NCBI RefSeq assembly: GCF_009806575.1
Contig: NZ_CP047095.1
Coordinates: forward strand, 3,662,001-3,726,000
Length of the DNA: 64,000 bases
From: Rossellomorea marisflavi
Lineage (GTDB): Bacteria; Bacillota; Bacilli; Bacillales; Bacillaceae_B
Direction: 5' to 3'
In this document: one piece after another, positions 47,705 to 58,181 of the stretch
How positions within the stretch are numbered: the stretch's first letter is position 1
Layout: every line of letters begins with the position of its first letter
Notes under the pieces: generated by a model
Database searches by the model: none
Told to the model about the DNA's origin: nothing
Seen by the model: only the letters and a program-made list of their open reading frames with translations
Position numbers and translations under genes: made by a program

Positions 47705-48622
47705 TTACGATCTTCCCACCGTTCCATCAAACGTTTGTTTAACCTTGGTCGCCCTCTTTTTCCGTGATGAAAGGTACACACCCGTGAAGATGATGAGGAG
47801 CCCGATGATCAGGTTCGGGGTGATTTCCTCCTGTAGAAGGACGAATCCCCATACCATGGCGCTTGCCGGGATGAGGTACGTCACAGTGGACGCGAGCTCA
47901 GGGCTTCCCTTCGTGACAATATAGAAAAACAACAGGGCCGCTATACCCGAACCCAGGCATCCGAGACCGATGACGCCTGCCAGTACCTCAAGGCTGAAAA
48001 GTCCCTCATACGAGTTCGGTCCGCCCGTGGCGGCAAGCCCGATGAAGCTGAAGACACTTCCGATCAGTAGCTGGAAGGTGGAGATGACGACGACGCTTGT
48101 TCCACCGAGGTACTTTTTCGTGAAATGGGACGAGAACGCATAGCACATCGTGGCGGCAAGCATCGTTCCCACCCCAACAAAGTCCGATGAGAAGAGACCG
48201 GTGATCTGAAAGTCCATCAGCACCAAGATCCCGAAGAACCCGATGGCGATGCCCAGCCACTGCGAGCCGGTCAGGATGACGGAAAACAATAAAAATCCGA
48301 TCACCCCTGTCCAGATCGGCGTCGTCGCGTTCAGGATCGACGCCGTATTGCTGTTGATCTGGGTTTCACTGAGAGCGATGAGCGTCCACGGTAAGGCTGC
48401 GTTCCCGATGCCCACGACGAGGAGTTTCTTCAAAGGAAGCCTGGTCTTCCCGGACTTCTTTCTGTGTATGAAATAGATTGGAAGCAGAATCAGAGCTCCT
48501 GCAAAGCAGCGGATGAATACGGTCCCCCATATACCTGCAGGCTCCACGAGCCATTTAATGAACACAAACGACATCCCCCAGATGAGGCTGAGCCCCACGA
48601 GGGCACTATACAATCGGACCAC
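47705..48622 (-). CDS. EamA/DMT family transporter
   Basis: This 305-residue membrane protein has ten segments in two EamA repeats (LIWGMSFVFIKWLVEP near the N-terminus; ATMCYAFSSHFTKKYLGG starting the second). The family exports metabolites or drugs; substrate unknown. The GTG start has GGAGG ten bases upstream. It is monocistronic. Confidence 0.87.
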   Translation of the reverse strand: MVRLYSALVGLSLIWGMSFVFIKWLVEPAGIWGTVFIRCFAGALILLPIYFIHRKKSGKTRLPLKKLLVVGIGNAALPWTLIALSETQINSNTASILNATTPIWTGVIGFLLFSVILTGSQWLGIAIGFFGILVLMDFQITGLFSSDFVGVGTMLAATMCYAFSSHFTKKYLGGTSVVVISTFQLLIGSVFSFIGLAATGGPNSYEGLFSLEVLAGVIGLGCLGSGIAALLFFYIVTKGSPELASTVTYLIPASAMVWGFVLLQEEITPNLIIGLLIIFTGVYLSSRKKRATKVKQTFDGTVGRS

Positions 48623-48804
48623 TCTGGTCCCTCCTCCCTTTTACCTTCTATCATCCTATCCTATGCGCCAGGAAATGGATAGACCCCACTGTAAAATCCC
48701 GGTTTCCGGTTTACACAAATGATACTTTTCCACCATTTCAACTTTACAGCTTTATGCTAGGATGGAATTGCTTTCATATCATGACAACATTAGGAGAGAT
48801 GAAC

Positions 48805-50813
48805 ATGCAGTATACGAAACTGAAGTGGATCACCGGTACCTCCCTTGCCCTCACCCTCCTCACCCCGAATGTACATAGCGCCAAGGCTGCAGAAACGGAT
48901 CTCGTCAACCTCCGCATCCTTGAGACGACGGATATCCATGTGAACCTGGCCAACTACGACTACTATCAGGACGCGGAAACGGACAAGTACGGACTTGTCA
49001 AAACCGCAAGCCTCATCAAACAGGCCCGCAGCGAAGCAAAAAACAGCCTCCTTTTCGATAACGGGGACTTAATCCAAGGAAATCCACTCGGCGATTATGT
49101 CGCGAAAATCGACCCGCTGCAGCCGGGGGAAACCCATCCTGTATACAAAGCCATGAACCTGCTTGATTATGATGCCGGGAATATCGGAAACCACGAATTT
49201 AACTATGGACTCGATTTCCTGAAAACGTCCCTTTCAGGCTCCAACTTCCCGTACGTGAATGCGAACGTGTACGTGGATGATGGAACCGGGGAAAAGAATT
49301 ACTTCAAGCCTTATGAAATCCTCGACCGCGAAGTCGTCGATGAAGACGGTGAAACCCACTCAATCAAAGTAGGCGTCATCGGGTTCGTCCCTCCTCAAAT
49401 CATGCAATGGGACAAAGCCAATCTTGAAGGGAAAGTCGTCACAAAGGATATCGTAGAGACCGCCGAGCATTTCATTCCAAAGATGAAGGCTGACGGAGCC
49501 GACATCATCGTCGCCATCCCCCATTCCGGAATCGGGACGGTAACGAGCGAAGGCATGGAGGAAAACGCGACCTATGACCTCTCAAAAGTGGACGGCATCG
49601 ATGCGATCCTCTTCGGCCATTCCCACGGGACCTTCCCCTCTGCCGCTTATGATGGCATTGAAGGCGTCGATACGGCGAACGGGACCATCAACGGAACCCC
49701 AGCCGTCATGCCAGGCTACTGGGGCAGCCACCTCGGCCTCGTCGATCTTCAGCTGCAGCACGCAGACGGAAACTGGACCGTATTGAACGGGAAATCATCC
49801 ACCCGTGGCATCGCCGATAAAGACGGAAAACCACTTGTCGCACGAGATGAAGAAGTGTACAAAGCCATTGAGGACGATCATCAGCACACCATCGACTGGG
49901 TACGCAGTGCCGTTGGCGAAACGACGGCTCCTATCACATCGTACTTCTCACAGGTGAAAGATGATCCATCGATCCAGATCGTGACCAATGCCCAGAAATG
50001 GTACGTGGAGAAATATATCCAAGGTACGGAATACGAAAACATCCCGGTCCTTTCAGCCGGTGCACCGTTCAAAGCAGGTACCCGTGGGGACCCGACCTAC
50101 TACACCGATATCCCTCAGGGAGAGCTTGCCATCAAGAACGTCGCTGACCTTTATCTCTATCCGAACACCCTGCAGGCCGTCCTCATCAAAGGCTCTGACG
50201 TAAAAGAGTGGCTCGAGATGTCTGCCGGTCAGTTCAACCAGATCGATCCGAAAAAACGCGGCGAACAATCCCTGATCAATCAGGAGTTCCGCTCCTACAA
50301 CTATGATGTCATCGATGGCGTCACGTACGAAATTGATGTCACCAAGCCTGCAAAATATGATGCTGACGGGAATGTCATCAATCCGAAATCACAGCGGATC
50401 AAGAACCTGAAGTTCAACGGCAAAAAAATCAATCCTAAGCAGTCCTTCCTGGTTGCAACCAACAACTACCGTGCAAGCGGGGCGGTCACTTCCCGGGCAT
50501 CGATGGCACCAACATCGCCATCCAGGCACCGGATGAAAACCGCAACGTCGTCATCGACTACATCATGGAGCAAGGCAGCATCAACCCGGAAGCGGACGGG
50601 AACTGGTCCTTCTCTCCAATCAAAGGTCCGGCCACCGTCACCTTTGAATCATCACCAAAAGCAAAAGAGTACATCAAAGATTCTCGCACATTCAAATACA
50701 TCGAAACCAAGGAAGATGGCTTCGCTAAGTACACCATCAAGCTTAAGAATTCAGGCAAAGACGAACAACCAAAAGGGTTCATCGCGAACCTCATTTCTTC
50801 CATCTTCAAGTAA
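48805..50813 (+). pseudogene. Secreted metallophosphatase / 5'-nucleotidase, frameshifted
   Basis: A signal peptide (about 1-30) is followed by a metallophosphoesterase domain with LETTDIHVNL, DNGDLIQG, GNHEFNYG and FGHSHG, and then a 5'-nucleotidase C-terminal domain. The frame breaks after NNYRAS; one extra G in the four-G run 50479-50482 restores GGGHFPGIDGTNIAI and the C-terminus ending ISSIFK. The repaired length is about 669 residues. Features fit CpdB/UshA-type 2',3'-cyclic-nucleotide phosphodiesterase/3'-nucleotidase, used to scavenge phosphate or nucleosides. AGGAG lies 8 bases before the ATG. Confidence 0.85.
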
Positions 50814-50821
50814 AATTAGAG

Positions 50822-50848
50822 AAAGCGCCCGATGAATGGGTGCTTTTT
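50822..50848 (+). terminator. Terminator of the nucleotidase gene
   Basis: Arms AAAGCGCCC (50822-50830) and GGGTGCTTT (50838-50846) followed by further T, just after the stop. Confidence 0.87.
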
Positions 50849-50886
50849 TTGTATGCAATTTTATAGGAAATATCGTTAGTAAAAGG

Positions 50887-51015
50887 TTCGTTCCTTTTCG
50901 CTGCAGGTGCTTGCTTTCCTGCGGGGAGGGTGTCGAGCCTCCTCGTGCCTGCGGGGTCTCGCCACTCCTCCTTTTCCGCTGGAGTCAAGCACCTTTCGCT
51001 TCAATCCACTCTGTG
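50887..51015 (-). repeat. Intergenic hairpin repeat, copy B4
   Basis: It is a reverse-orientation copy of the B type at 7073 with the same outer and inner arms and a conserved core. Confidence 0.85.
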
Positions 51016-51227
51016 GTTTTAATATGGGAGTCGTGGATGGTTAATAGAAGAATTGTTTCATGTTGACCCTTCAGAAACCTATTATTATACAGTAATTCCC
51101 AATTTAATGAAGAATTAGCGTCTTGGCAAAGACGATTTTCTTATAGAGGTAAGGGCTATTAACTCCTTCATTAATAAATGAATCTTGTACCTTCCCAAAT
51201 AGGAAAAGCAATCGCTACTGCTAAAGC

Positions 51228-51360
51228 ACACAGTGCAGTGCAGCGGAGGACGACCGACTCCCGCGGGAATAGTGGGCAGGTGAGACCCTGCAAGCGCAGC
51301 TGAAGCGGCTCACCGTCCACCCCGCAGGAAAGCGGTCGGCCGCAGCGGAACGGAACGAAC
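51228..51360 (+). repeat. Intergenic hairpin repeat, copy C1
   Basis: It resembles the reverse complement of the A type (GCAGCGGAGG, GGGAATAG, GGTGAGACCC, GGCTCACC, CGCAGCGGAACGGAACG), with compensating changes in the arms. Confidence 0.83.
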
Positions 51361-51437
51361 CCTTCTTTTCCCCACCACTTATCAAAACAGAGGTGGTTGA
51401 TTTTCGTCACATACATAAGCAATCTCTCCTTCAAAAG

Positions 51438-51570
51438 CACATAGTGCAGTGCAGCGGAGGACAGCCGACTCCCGCGGGAATAGTGGGCAGGTGAGACCCT
51501 GCAGGCGCAGCTGAAGCGGCTCACCGTCCACCCCGCAGGAAAGCGGCCGACCGCAGCGAAACAGAACGGA
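51438..51570 (+). repeat. Intergenic hairpin repeat, copy C2
   Basis: Near-identical to C1, 210 bp downstream, in the same orientation, so C1-C2 form a tandem pair. Confidence 0.83.
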
Positions 51571-51674
51571 CTCTTCTCCTCTTCACCCCTAATCAAAAGT
51601 AACAGCAGACCCAAAAGAATCCCTCCAAACAACGACGCTCACCCCTAATTCACCCAACTGTCAAACGAAACCAT

Positions 51675-51703
51675 TTAACTTTCATGGGTTTTCGTCATAT
51701 AAT
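51675..51703 (+). promoter_or_regulatory. SigA promoter of murB
   Basis: TTAACT (51675-51680) and TATAAT (51698-51703) are separated by 17 bases. It lies about 50 bases upstream of the murB start. Confidence 0.75.
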
Positions 51704-51752
51704 GGTGTGGTAACTTCATTCACGGTTAAAATATTCTATAGGACTGATAGAG

Positions 51753-52673
51753 ATGTACAATAAAGAAATCGTTTACCAAGAACTCTCAAACGTAATGAAA
51801 AAAGAAAACATCAAACGCGACGAACCGCTTCGCGATCACCTCTACACGCGACTTGGCGGCAACGCCGACTTCTTCCTCACGCCGACCACTTATGAAGAAG
51901 TCCAGGAAATCGTGAAACTCGCAAACAAGAGCGACGTGCCCTTCACTCTTCTCGGGAACGGATCCAACCTCATCGTCAAAGACGGTGGGATCCGCGGGAT
52001 CGTCCTTCATTTGAAAAACTTCTCCGACATCAGTGCAACCGACCAGCAGATCGTTGCCCAGAGTGGAGCTGCCATCATCGATGTATCGAGACGTGCCCTT
52101 GATGAGACCCTTTCCGGGCTTGAATTCGCCTGCGGCATCCCTGGAACCGTCGGCGGTGCCCTCTTCATGAATGCCGGAGCGTACGGCGGTGAAATCAAGG
52201 ACGTGCTGGACTACTGCTATGTCGTCGACCGTGAAGGCAACCTTGTAAAAAGGACTGCACTGGAGCTTGAGCTCGATTATCGCCACAGCAACATTTCCGA
52301 AAAGGGCGACATCGTCCTTGAAGCGACATTCAGCCTGAAGCCGGGAGACCATAAGGATATTAAGGCCGTCATGGACGACCTCACGTTCAAGCGTGAGTCG
52401 AAGCAGCCCCTTGAATATCCTTCATGCGGAAGTGTCTTCAAACGTCCTCCAGGCTATTTTGCCGGGAAGCTGATCCAGGACAGCGAACTGCAGGGCACGA
52501 ACTTCGGTGGAGCAGAAGTATCCACGAAGCATGCCGGCTTCATCGTCAACAAAGATAACGCATCAGCATCCGATTACATCGCCCTCATCGAACACGTCCA
52601 AAAGACGGTCAAAGAAAAATTCGATGTAGAGCTTGAGCGTGAAGTACGCATCATCGGGGAAGATCCCCAATAA
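51753..52673 (+). CDS. murB: UDP-N-acetylenolpyruvoylglucosamine reductase
   Basis: This 306-residue flavoprotein has MurB motifs: [41 protein letters not shown] (FAD binding), YRHSNIS and [19 protein letters not shown] with the catalytic Ser. It reduces the enolpyruvyl group to form UDP-MurNAc for peptidoglycan. It is monocistronic with its own promoter and terminator. Confidence 0.96.
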   Translation: MYNKEIVYQELSNVMKKENIKRDEPLRDHLYTRLGGNADFFLTPTTYEEVQEIVKLANKSDVPFTLLGNGSNLIVKDGGIRGIVLHLKNFSDISATDQQIVAQSGAAIIDVSRRALDETLSGLEFACGIPGTVGGALFMNAGAYGGEIKDVLDYCYVVDREGNLVKRTALELELDYRHSNISEKGDIVLEATFSLKPGDHKDIKAVMDDLTFKRESKQPLEYPSCGSVFKRPPGYFAGKLIQDSELQGTNFGGAEVSTKHAGFIVNKDNASASDYIALIEHVQKTVKEKFDVELEREVRIIGEDPQ

Positions 52674-52680
52674 CACAAAT

Positions 52681-52714
52681 AAGGCGCCGGGGAGTTGATC
52701 CCCGGCGCCTTATT
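52681..52714 (+). terminator. Strong terminator of murB
   Basis: Perfect 13-bp arms (52681-52693, 52699-52711) around a GTTGA loop, T-rich downstream. Confidence 0.9.
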
Positions 52715-52744
52715 TCTATCCCATAGATGACCCCTTAACGTCCG

Positions 52745-52864
52745 CTATTTCTTCGAAACTTTCTCCACTGACTTCTGTTTGTTGTCGTCTTTCATGCTCG
52801 CGGCCAGAGAAGCCTTGGAATCACGATCATATGCTTCACGAGCCTTCATATACAACAAGGACAC
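52745..52864 (-). CDS. Small highly charged protein
   Basis: A 39-residue frame begins with GTG, VSLLYMKAREAYDRDSKASL, and ends KSVEKVSKK. It has a good AAGGAGG site 7 bases upstream. The protein is Lys-rich and soluble. I do not recognise it; the size and the ribosome binding site are the only evidence that it is real. Confidence 0.5.
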   Translation of the reverse strand: MSLLYMKAREAYDRDSKASLAASMKDDNKQKSVEKVSKK

Positions 52865-52952
52865 GGGGATGCCTCCTTCTCTTTGGGATTATATGGTCTC
52901 AGTTTAACACACACACCTTCACTAAAACCATTAAAATGGAAATTTCCCTTTA

Positions 52953-53420
52953 TCATTTAAAGTGATAATTCCACAGGACCTTCCATTTGCCTTTATAAAT
53001 GGCCACATAGCAGGGCTGACTGACGATCAGCTCACCGAACTGGCTATCGTAAAACATATCCACTTGCGCTTTCCTCACATCTTTGAATACAATTCCCTCA
53101 TCGTCAAAAGCAAAGCGCTCCACCTTTTCGAGCTTACCGATTTCCACATCGAATTCCTCCACACCCATATGCCCCATGAATACATGGTTCTTGGTCTGGA
53201 TGTAATTCGATTTGGAGAACTTTTTCTTCATTTCAGGATGAAACAACTCCCACGCATTGCCGAAATCGCCCGTCGACTCAAACTCATAAAAGTCCCGGAT
53301 CACCTCCTCCGGTGAACCCGAAGCATCCCCCCTGCCAAACAGCATGAACGCGACGACCGAGAGGAACAGCACGGCCCCGACCACGACAGCCACCAGAGGG
53401 AAAGGGCTCCTCCTTCTCAT
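52953..53420 (-). CDS. Membrane-anchored protein of unknown function
   Basis: This 155-residue protein has one N-terminal membrane anchor (about 8-28) and an extracytoplasmic domain starting SPEEVIRDFYEFESTGDFGN, whose pattern resembles NTF2-like/DUF4878 domains. Function is unknown. It is monocistronic, between the regulator array and the small gene. Confidence 0.72.
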   Translation of the reverse strand: MRRRSPFPLVAVVVGAVLFLSVVAFMLFGRGDASGSPEEVIRDFYEFESTGDFGNAWELFHPEMKKKFSKSNYIQTKNHVFMGHMGVEEFDVEIGKLEKVERFAFDDEGIVFKDVRKAQVDMFYDSQFGELIVSQPCYVAIYKGKWKVLWNYHFK

Positions 53421-53486
53421 CGGTCACCACTCCCTGCTTTTCCTTACATAAATATGAGGGACGCGCTTGGTGTATGTAGAAAGATT

Positions 53487-54416
53487 TTATCCGTTTGAAT
53501 TTTTTTGGTTTCCTGTGTAGTCTAATTTCTTCACGATTTGGAGATAGGTAGATTTTTTTTCAGAAAGAAACTCTTTATAAGGGTAATCCGGATTCAGTTC
53601 GAACAGTTGAATGGAATACATAAGATATTCTAATGCTTTTTCATAGTTATTCTGGAGTTCGAAATTGTAGCTGACCTGGTAATGAAATTCAGCCATGATA
53701 TAGAGTTCTCCGCATTCTACGCCCCATTCGATACCGCTTGTTAACAGGTCGATTGATTCTTCCAGTTTACCCAAATGTGTATACACCCGGGCAAGATTGT
53801 AGAAGTACCTGCTTTTAATCGTCGGATCCGTCAGCATTCGGTTGGTTTCCGTCACGATAGATTCAACTTTTTTATAATAGAATATTGCTTCCTCATAATT
53901 CTCTATGGTTTCCTCAAACACACCTTGAGTCAAAAGCATCTCCAGTTCCTGCTCTGTATAGGCTCTTTTGGACTTGGGCACCAAAGTAAAGGCCTTTTCC
54001 AACAGCGAAGTTGCCTGCTCATAGTCTTTTTCAACTTCCATCGAATAGATACTTTTGTGCCAGTACAGATACTGTAGCTTTGATGGATCTTGATAAAACA
54101 ACGGATTCTTTTCTTCCGTTTCAACAATCTCCATCATGTCCTCATATCGTAAGAGGATCCGTAAATCCCTTAACTGTCTCTCCACTTCGGTTATGTAGTC
54201 CAATCTGGGCGTGGAGCTTATAGCAAAAAAGTAGTTCACATCTACGCCCAGTTTTTTTGAAATTTGGTAGAGAATCGTCGCGTTTGGATCCAACTCACCT
54301 TTTTCAATCAGACTGATCAGTGCCTGCGTGCAGATCCCTTGTGCCAGCTCCCCTTGAGTTAAATTCATTTCTCTTCTCAGTTCACTGATTTTCTTTCCGA
54401 TTTCAGCTAGTTTCAA
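53487..54416 (-). CDS. HTH-TPR regulator, PlcR/NprR type (array member 1)
   Basis: This 309-residue protein has an XRE helix-turn-helix at 6-60 (MNLTQGELAQGICTQALISL) and helical TPR repeats from about 75 to 300, the layout of peptide-sensing RRNPP regulators such as PlcR. The TTG start has GGTGG six bases upstream. It is the last gene of the eight-member array and has a unique Asn-rich C-terminus (GNQKNSNG). The signal and targets are unknown. Confidence 0.88.
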   Translation of the reverse strand: MKLAEIGKKISELRREMNLTQGELAQGICTQALISLIEKGELDPNATILYQISKKLGVDVNYFFAISSTPRLDYITEVERQLRDLRILLRYEDMMEIVETEEKNPLFYQDPSKLQYLYWHKSIYSMEVEKDYEQATSLLEKAFTLVPKSKRAYTEQELEMLLTQGVFEETIENYEEAIFYYKKVESIVTETNRMLTDPTIKSRYFYNLARVYTHLGKLEESIDLLTSGIEWGVECGELYIMAEFHYQVSYNFELQNNYEKALEYLMYSIQLFELNPDYPYKEFLSEKKSTYLQIVKKLDYTGNQKNSNG

Positions 54417-54462
54417 TAGAATCCACCGTCCTCCCGAACCATGCTGTGATAAAGGTTTTTCT

Positions 54463-55362
54463 TTATGGAGAGATATGTAAGGCTTCCAAAAAACGTGTCC
54501 TTTTATCTGCCAGGAATGTTTTATAGGGGTTTTCAGATCTTAAATTGAATAAATCAATGCTTAGATCCAGAAACTCCAGTGCATGCTTATAATCGTTCAT
54601 TCTTTCATAGTTATAGCCGATCTGGTAATGAAATTCAGCCATGGTGTACAGCTCTTCATTTTCAATCCCCCACTCTATTCCTTCCGTTAGAAGGGCTGTG
54701 GATTCCTCGAGTTTCCCTATATTGGTATAGGCTCTTGCCAGATTGTAATAGTATCTGCTTTTGATTGATTTATCATGGAGGATCCGGCTGGTTCCCTCTA
54801 GCACCTTGCTCACCTTTTTATAATAGTCAATGGCTTCTTCCACATGTCCCACGTTGTACTCAAATGCGCCACGGGTCATGATCATTTCGATTTCATGCTC
54901 TGTAAAGGCCCTATTTACAGCCGGTACCAAAGTAATGGCAATATCCAGCTGTTCAACTGCTTTTTCATAGTCCTTCTTCACTTCGAAATAATAGATGCTC
55001 TTATGCCAATACAAATACTGAAGCCTGGCGTGATCGCGATAAAAAATCGGATTCTTTTCTTCTACCTTGACGATCCGCATCATGTCTTCATACTTCTGCA
55101 TGATCCGGAGTTCCCTGAGCTGCTTCTCCACTTCATACACATAATCCAACCTCGGGGTGGAACCGATATGGAAAAAGTAGTTCACATCGACCCCAAGTTT
55201 TTTAGCAATTTGATATAAGGTCGTCGCATTGGGATCTAATTCGCCCTTTTCAATCAGACTGATGGATGCTTGAGTGCATATACCCTCTGCCAAATCCCAC
55301 TGGGTCAGGTTCATTTCCGTACGCAACTCACTTATTTTTCTTCCGATATCCATTAATTTCAT
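54463..55362 (-). CDS. HTH-TPR regulator, PlcR/NprR type (array member 2)
   Basis: A 299-residue paralogue of the same layout: HTH at about 5-60 (MNLTQWDLAEGICTQASISL) with ELDPNATTLYQIAKKLGVDV, then TPR helices. In the HTH a Trp replaces the usual Gly after LTQ. The ATG at 55362 follows AGGTGA; a GTG three codons upstream is in frame. The gap to member 3 is about 14-23 bases, so members are probably co-transcribed. Confidence 0.88.
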   Translation of the reverse strand: MKLMDIGRKISELRTEMNLTQWDLAEGICTQASISLIEKGELDPNATTLYQIAKKLGVDVNYFFHIGSTPRLDYVYEVEKQLRELRIMQKYEDMMRIVKVEEKNPIFYRDHARLQYLYWHKSIYYFEVKKDYEKAVEQLDIAITLVPAVNRAFTEHEIEMIMTRGAFEYNVGHVEEAIDYYKKVSKVLEGTSRILHDKSIKSRYYYNLARAYTNIGKLEESTALLTEGIEWGIENEELYTMAEFHYQIGYNYERMNDYKHALEFLDLSIDLFNLRSENPYKTFLADKRTRFLEALHISP

Positions 55363-55385
55363 TGAAGTCACCTACTAATAAGTGA

Positions 55386-56282
55386 TTAATAACCTTTTAA
55401 CTTTTCTATGTAATGAGCTCTTCTACCTGATAAGAATCCTTGAAGTGGATACTCTGGGTTTAATTCAAATAAAGAAATGCTATAGTCGAGGTATTCCAAT
55501 GCTTTATCATAGTCACCCATAAGTTCGTGGTTATAGCCGACCTGATAGTGAAGGGCCGGCATTAAATATAAATCCCCGCACTCGATACACCAGTCGATTC
55601 CCTTATTCAGAATGACATTGGATTCCTCATAGTTCCCTATCTTCGTATGTGCTCTTCCAAGATTGGAATATACTCTCGTTCTAATGGTTGTATCAGAAAG
55701 GATGCGATGAGTGGAGTTGATAATGGTTTCGACTTTTTGATACAGACAAATCATCTCTTCAAAATGCTCAAGCCTATATTCAAATCCACCAAGGCTCATC
55801 ATCATTTCCATCTCTAATTCCGTATACGCCCTATTTTTAGCCGGCACGAGATCGATGGCCTTTTTTAATAAATCTATCGCCTTGCTGTACTCCTTTTTCT
55901 CTTCTGCAAAATAGATGCTTTTATGCCAGTACAGTAGTTGTAGTTTTCTGGGATCATGGTAGAACATCGGGTTCTTTTCTTCCGCTGCAACAATCTCCAT
56001 CATCTCGTTGTATCGATAAAATATCCTCGTTCTTCTCAGCTGCTTTTCCACTTCATTGACATAATCCAGCCTCGCTGTAGATCCTATCTCAAAAAAATAA
56101 TTGACGTCTACCCCCAGCTTCTTTGCTATTTGATAAAGGACCGCGGCACTCGGATCCGTTTCTCCTTTTTCTATTAAACTGATTAGAGCCTGTGTGCACG
56201 TTCCACGGGCAAGCTCTCCTTGTGTCAAATTCATTTCTTTGCGCAATTCACTAATTTTTTTACCGATCTCCACAAGTTTCAA
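55386..56282 (-). CDS. HTH-TPR regulator, PlcR/NprR type (array member 3)
   Basis: A 298-residue paralogue. The HTH contains MNLTQGELARGTCTQALISL and differs from the others by ETDPSAAVLYQIAKKLGVDV; TPR repeats follow. The TTG at 56282 has GGAGG upstream; the first in-frame TTG overlaps that site and is rejected as start. Confidence 0.88.
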   Translation of the reverse strand: MKLVEIGKKISELRKEMNLTQGELARGTCTQALISLIEKGETDPSAAVLYQIAKKLGVDVNYFFEIGSTARLDYVNEVEKQLRRTRIFYRYNEMMEIVAAEEKNPMFYHDPRKLQLLYWHKSIYFAEEKKEYSKAIDLLKKAIDLVPAKNRAYTELEMEMMMSLGGFEYRLEHFEEMICLYQKVETIINSTHRILSDTTIRTRVYSNLGRAHTKIGNYEESNVILNKGIDWCIECGDLYLMPALHYQVGYNHELMGDYDKALEYLDYSISLFELNPEYPLQGFLSGRRAHYIEKLKGY

Positions 56283-56315
56283 TCTTCCCACCTCCAAGAT
56301 GTAAAGCTCACGTTG

Positions 56316-57215
56316 TTACGCTTTCTCCCGCAACGCTTCAATGTAAGTCGATCTTTTCTCAGAGAGGAATTCTTCCACAGGATGGCCCGGGGTCAAGTCA
56401 TAGAGCTGTATACTGTAATCGAGATATTCGAGGGCTTTCTCATAGTTCTCCATCCGTTCATACGTATACCCCGTTAAGTAATGAAGGGGAGGCATAAGAT
56501 ACAGCCCCTCGCTTTCTATACACCAGTCGATTCCCTCATTCAATAAAGCTAAGGACTTTTCAAAGTTTCCCAACATGGTATGGGCTCTTGCGAGATTATA
56601 ATAAAACCTTGTCTTGATCGATTTATTCGTTAGTATCCTTTTCGTTCCAACTAGAATATGTTCAAGTCTGGAATAAAGCTCTACAACGGTTTCATATTGA
56701 CCAAGTTGGTAACGGTAATTACAGCGCGTCATCATCATTTCCATTTCAATTTCAGAGTAGGCCCTTTTGTGTCTGGGAAAAATATCAAATGCTTTCTCAA
56801 GCATGGATTCTGCTTTTTCGTGATCCTTTTCGACTTCGAAATAATAGATGCTTTTATGCCAGTATAAAAACTGCAATTTCTGCGGGTCATTGTAAAATAG
56901 TGGATTCTTCTCCTCTGTTCGGACAATGTCCATCATTTCCTTATATTGATACACCACCCGCAAATTCCTCACTTGTTTTTCAACTTCATGTACATAATCC
57001 AGTCTTGGGGTGGAACCTATATGAAAGAAATAGTTCACATCCACGCCAAGCTTCTTCGCAATCTGATATAGGATCGTAGCGTTCGGATCCGATTCCCCCT
57101 TTTCAATCAGGCTGATCAGGGCTTGTGTACAAATCCCATCTGCCAGTTCTCCTTGAGTCAGGTTCATTTCATTCCGAAGCTCACATATCTTTTTTCCGAT
57201 TTCGGCTAGTTTCAT
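56316..57215 (-). CDS. HTH-TPR regulator, PlcR/NprR type (array member 4)
   Basis: A 299-residue paralogue with MNLTQGELADGICTQALISL in the HTH and ESDPNATILYQIAKKLGVDV. The HTH-coding DNA is almost identical to members 5 and 6 over about 60 bases (57033-57092 compared with 57961-58020), while the TPR part differs. GGTGGAGG lies upstream of the ATG at 57215. Confidence 0.88.
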   Translation of the reverse strand: MKLAEIGKKICELRNEMNLTQGELADGICTQALISLIEKGESDPNATILYQIAKKLGVDVNYFFHIGSTPRLDYVHEVEKQVRNLRVVYQYKEMMDIVRTEEKNPLFYNDPQKLQFLYWHKSIYYFEVEKDHEKAESMLEKAFDIFPRHKRAYSEIEMEMMMTRCNYRYQLGQYETVVELYSRLEHILVGTKRILTNKSIKTRFYYNLARAHTMLGNFEKSLALLNEGIDWCIESEGLYLMPPLHYLTGYTYERMENYEKALEYLDYSIQLYDLTPGHPVEEFLSEKRSTYIEALREKA

Positions 57216-57247
57216 TGATTCCACCTCCACCTAGGTTAGAAGATGCT

Positions 57248-58143
57248 TCACTGTTGCTTTCCCCTTCTAACATATTCAGCTCTTTTTCCCCGAACGAATT
57301 CTCCACCAGGATTATCAGGGTAAAATTCAAATAGTTGAAGACTGTAATCCAGATATTCCAGTGCTTTTTCAAATTGGTTCATCAGCTCATAATTGTATGC
57401 GATTTGATAGTGTAGGACTGGCATCAGATATAGCTGCTCATATTGGATATTCCATTGAATACCCTTGTTCGCCAATGAAATCGATTGTACGTAATGTCCC
57501 AATCGTGTATGCGCTCTTGCTAAGTGATAATACAGTCGACTTTGTATCGTTTTATCGGAAACAATCCTCTTTTTTCCACATAATGCTGTTTCTACCTTAT
57601 TGAAATAATCAATGGCTTGTTCATATCGATTTGATCGATGCTCATATCCCCAAGTGACATAAACAGTTCCAGTTCAAGCTCTGTATAGGCTCTTTTCTGA
57701 TTCGGCATCAATGCCAGTGCCTCCTCAATAATCGATACAGCTTTTGGATAGTCCTTCTCCACTTCAAAAGAATAGATGCTCTTATGCCAAAGCATATATT
57801 GCATATTATGAGGATCATTATAAAACAGAGGATTTTTCTCTTCCGACCTTATCATTTCTTTCAAGCCCTCAAATTTATAATTGATGCGCAGGGCTCTTAG
57901 CTGCTTTTTTACTTCCTCAATATAATCCAATCTAGGGGTGGAACCAATATGAAAGAAATAGTTCACATCCACGCCAAGCTTCTTCGCAATCTGATATAGG
58001 ATCGTAGCGTTCGGATCCAATTCACCCTTTTCAATCAAGCTGATTGATGCTTGGGTGCAAATTCCTTCTGCCAGTTCCCCTTGGGTAAGAGTCATTTCTT
58101 TTCGCAGTTCATTTATCTTTTTTCCAATTTCGGCTAGTTTCAT
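57248..58143 (-). pseudogene. HTH-TPR regulator (array member 5), frameshifted
   Basis: The HTH and first TPR repeats are intact to FMSLGD; the frame then shifts. One extra G in the four-G run (CCCC on plus, 57648-57651) restores GGYEHRSNRYEQAIDYFNKV and the C-terminal part from LGHYVQSISLANKG to the end. Repaired length is about 298 residues. The break lies at a homopolymer, so it may be a sequencing error. Confidence 0.83.
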
Positions 58144-58181
58144 TGATTCCACCTCCGTACCGGTAAATGTCTCTACCCAAA

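Noticed and set aside
51171..51632. A 153-codon minus frame over the C1 and C2 repeats
   Set aside because: It is made almost wholly of the repeat sequence, and its two halves repeat each other.
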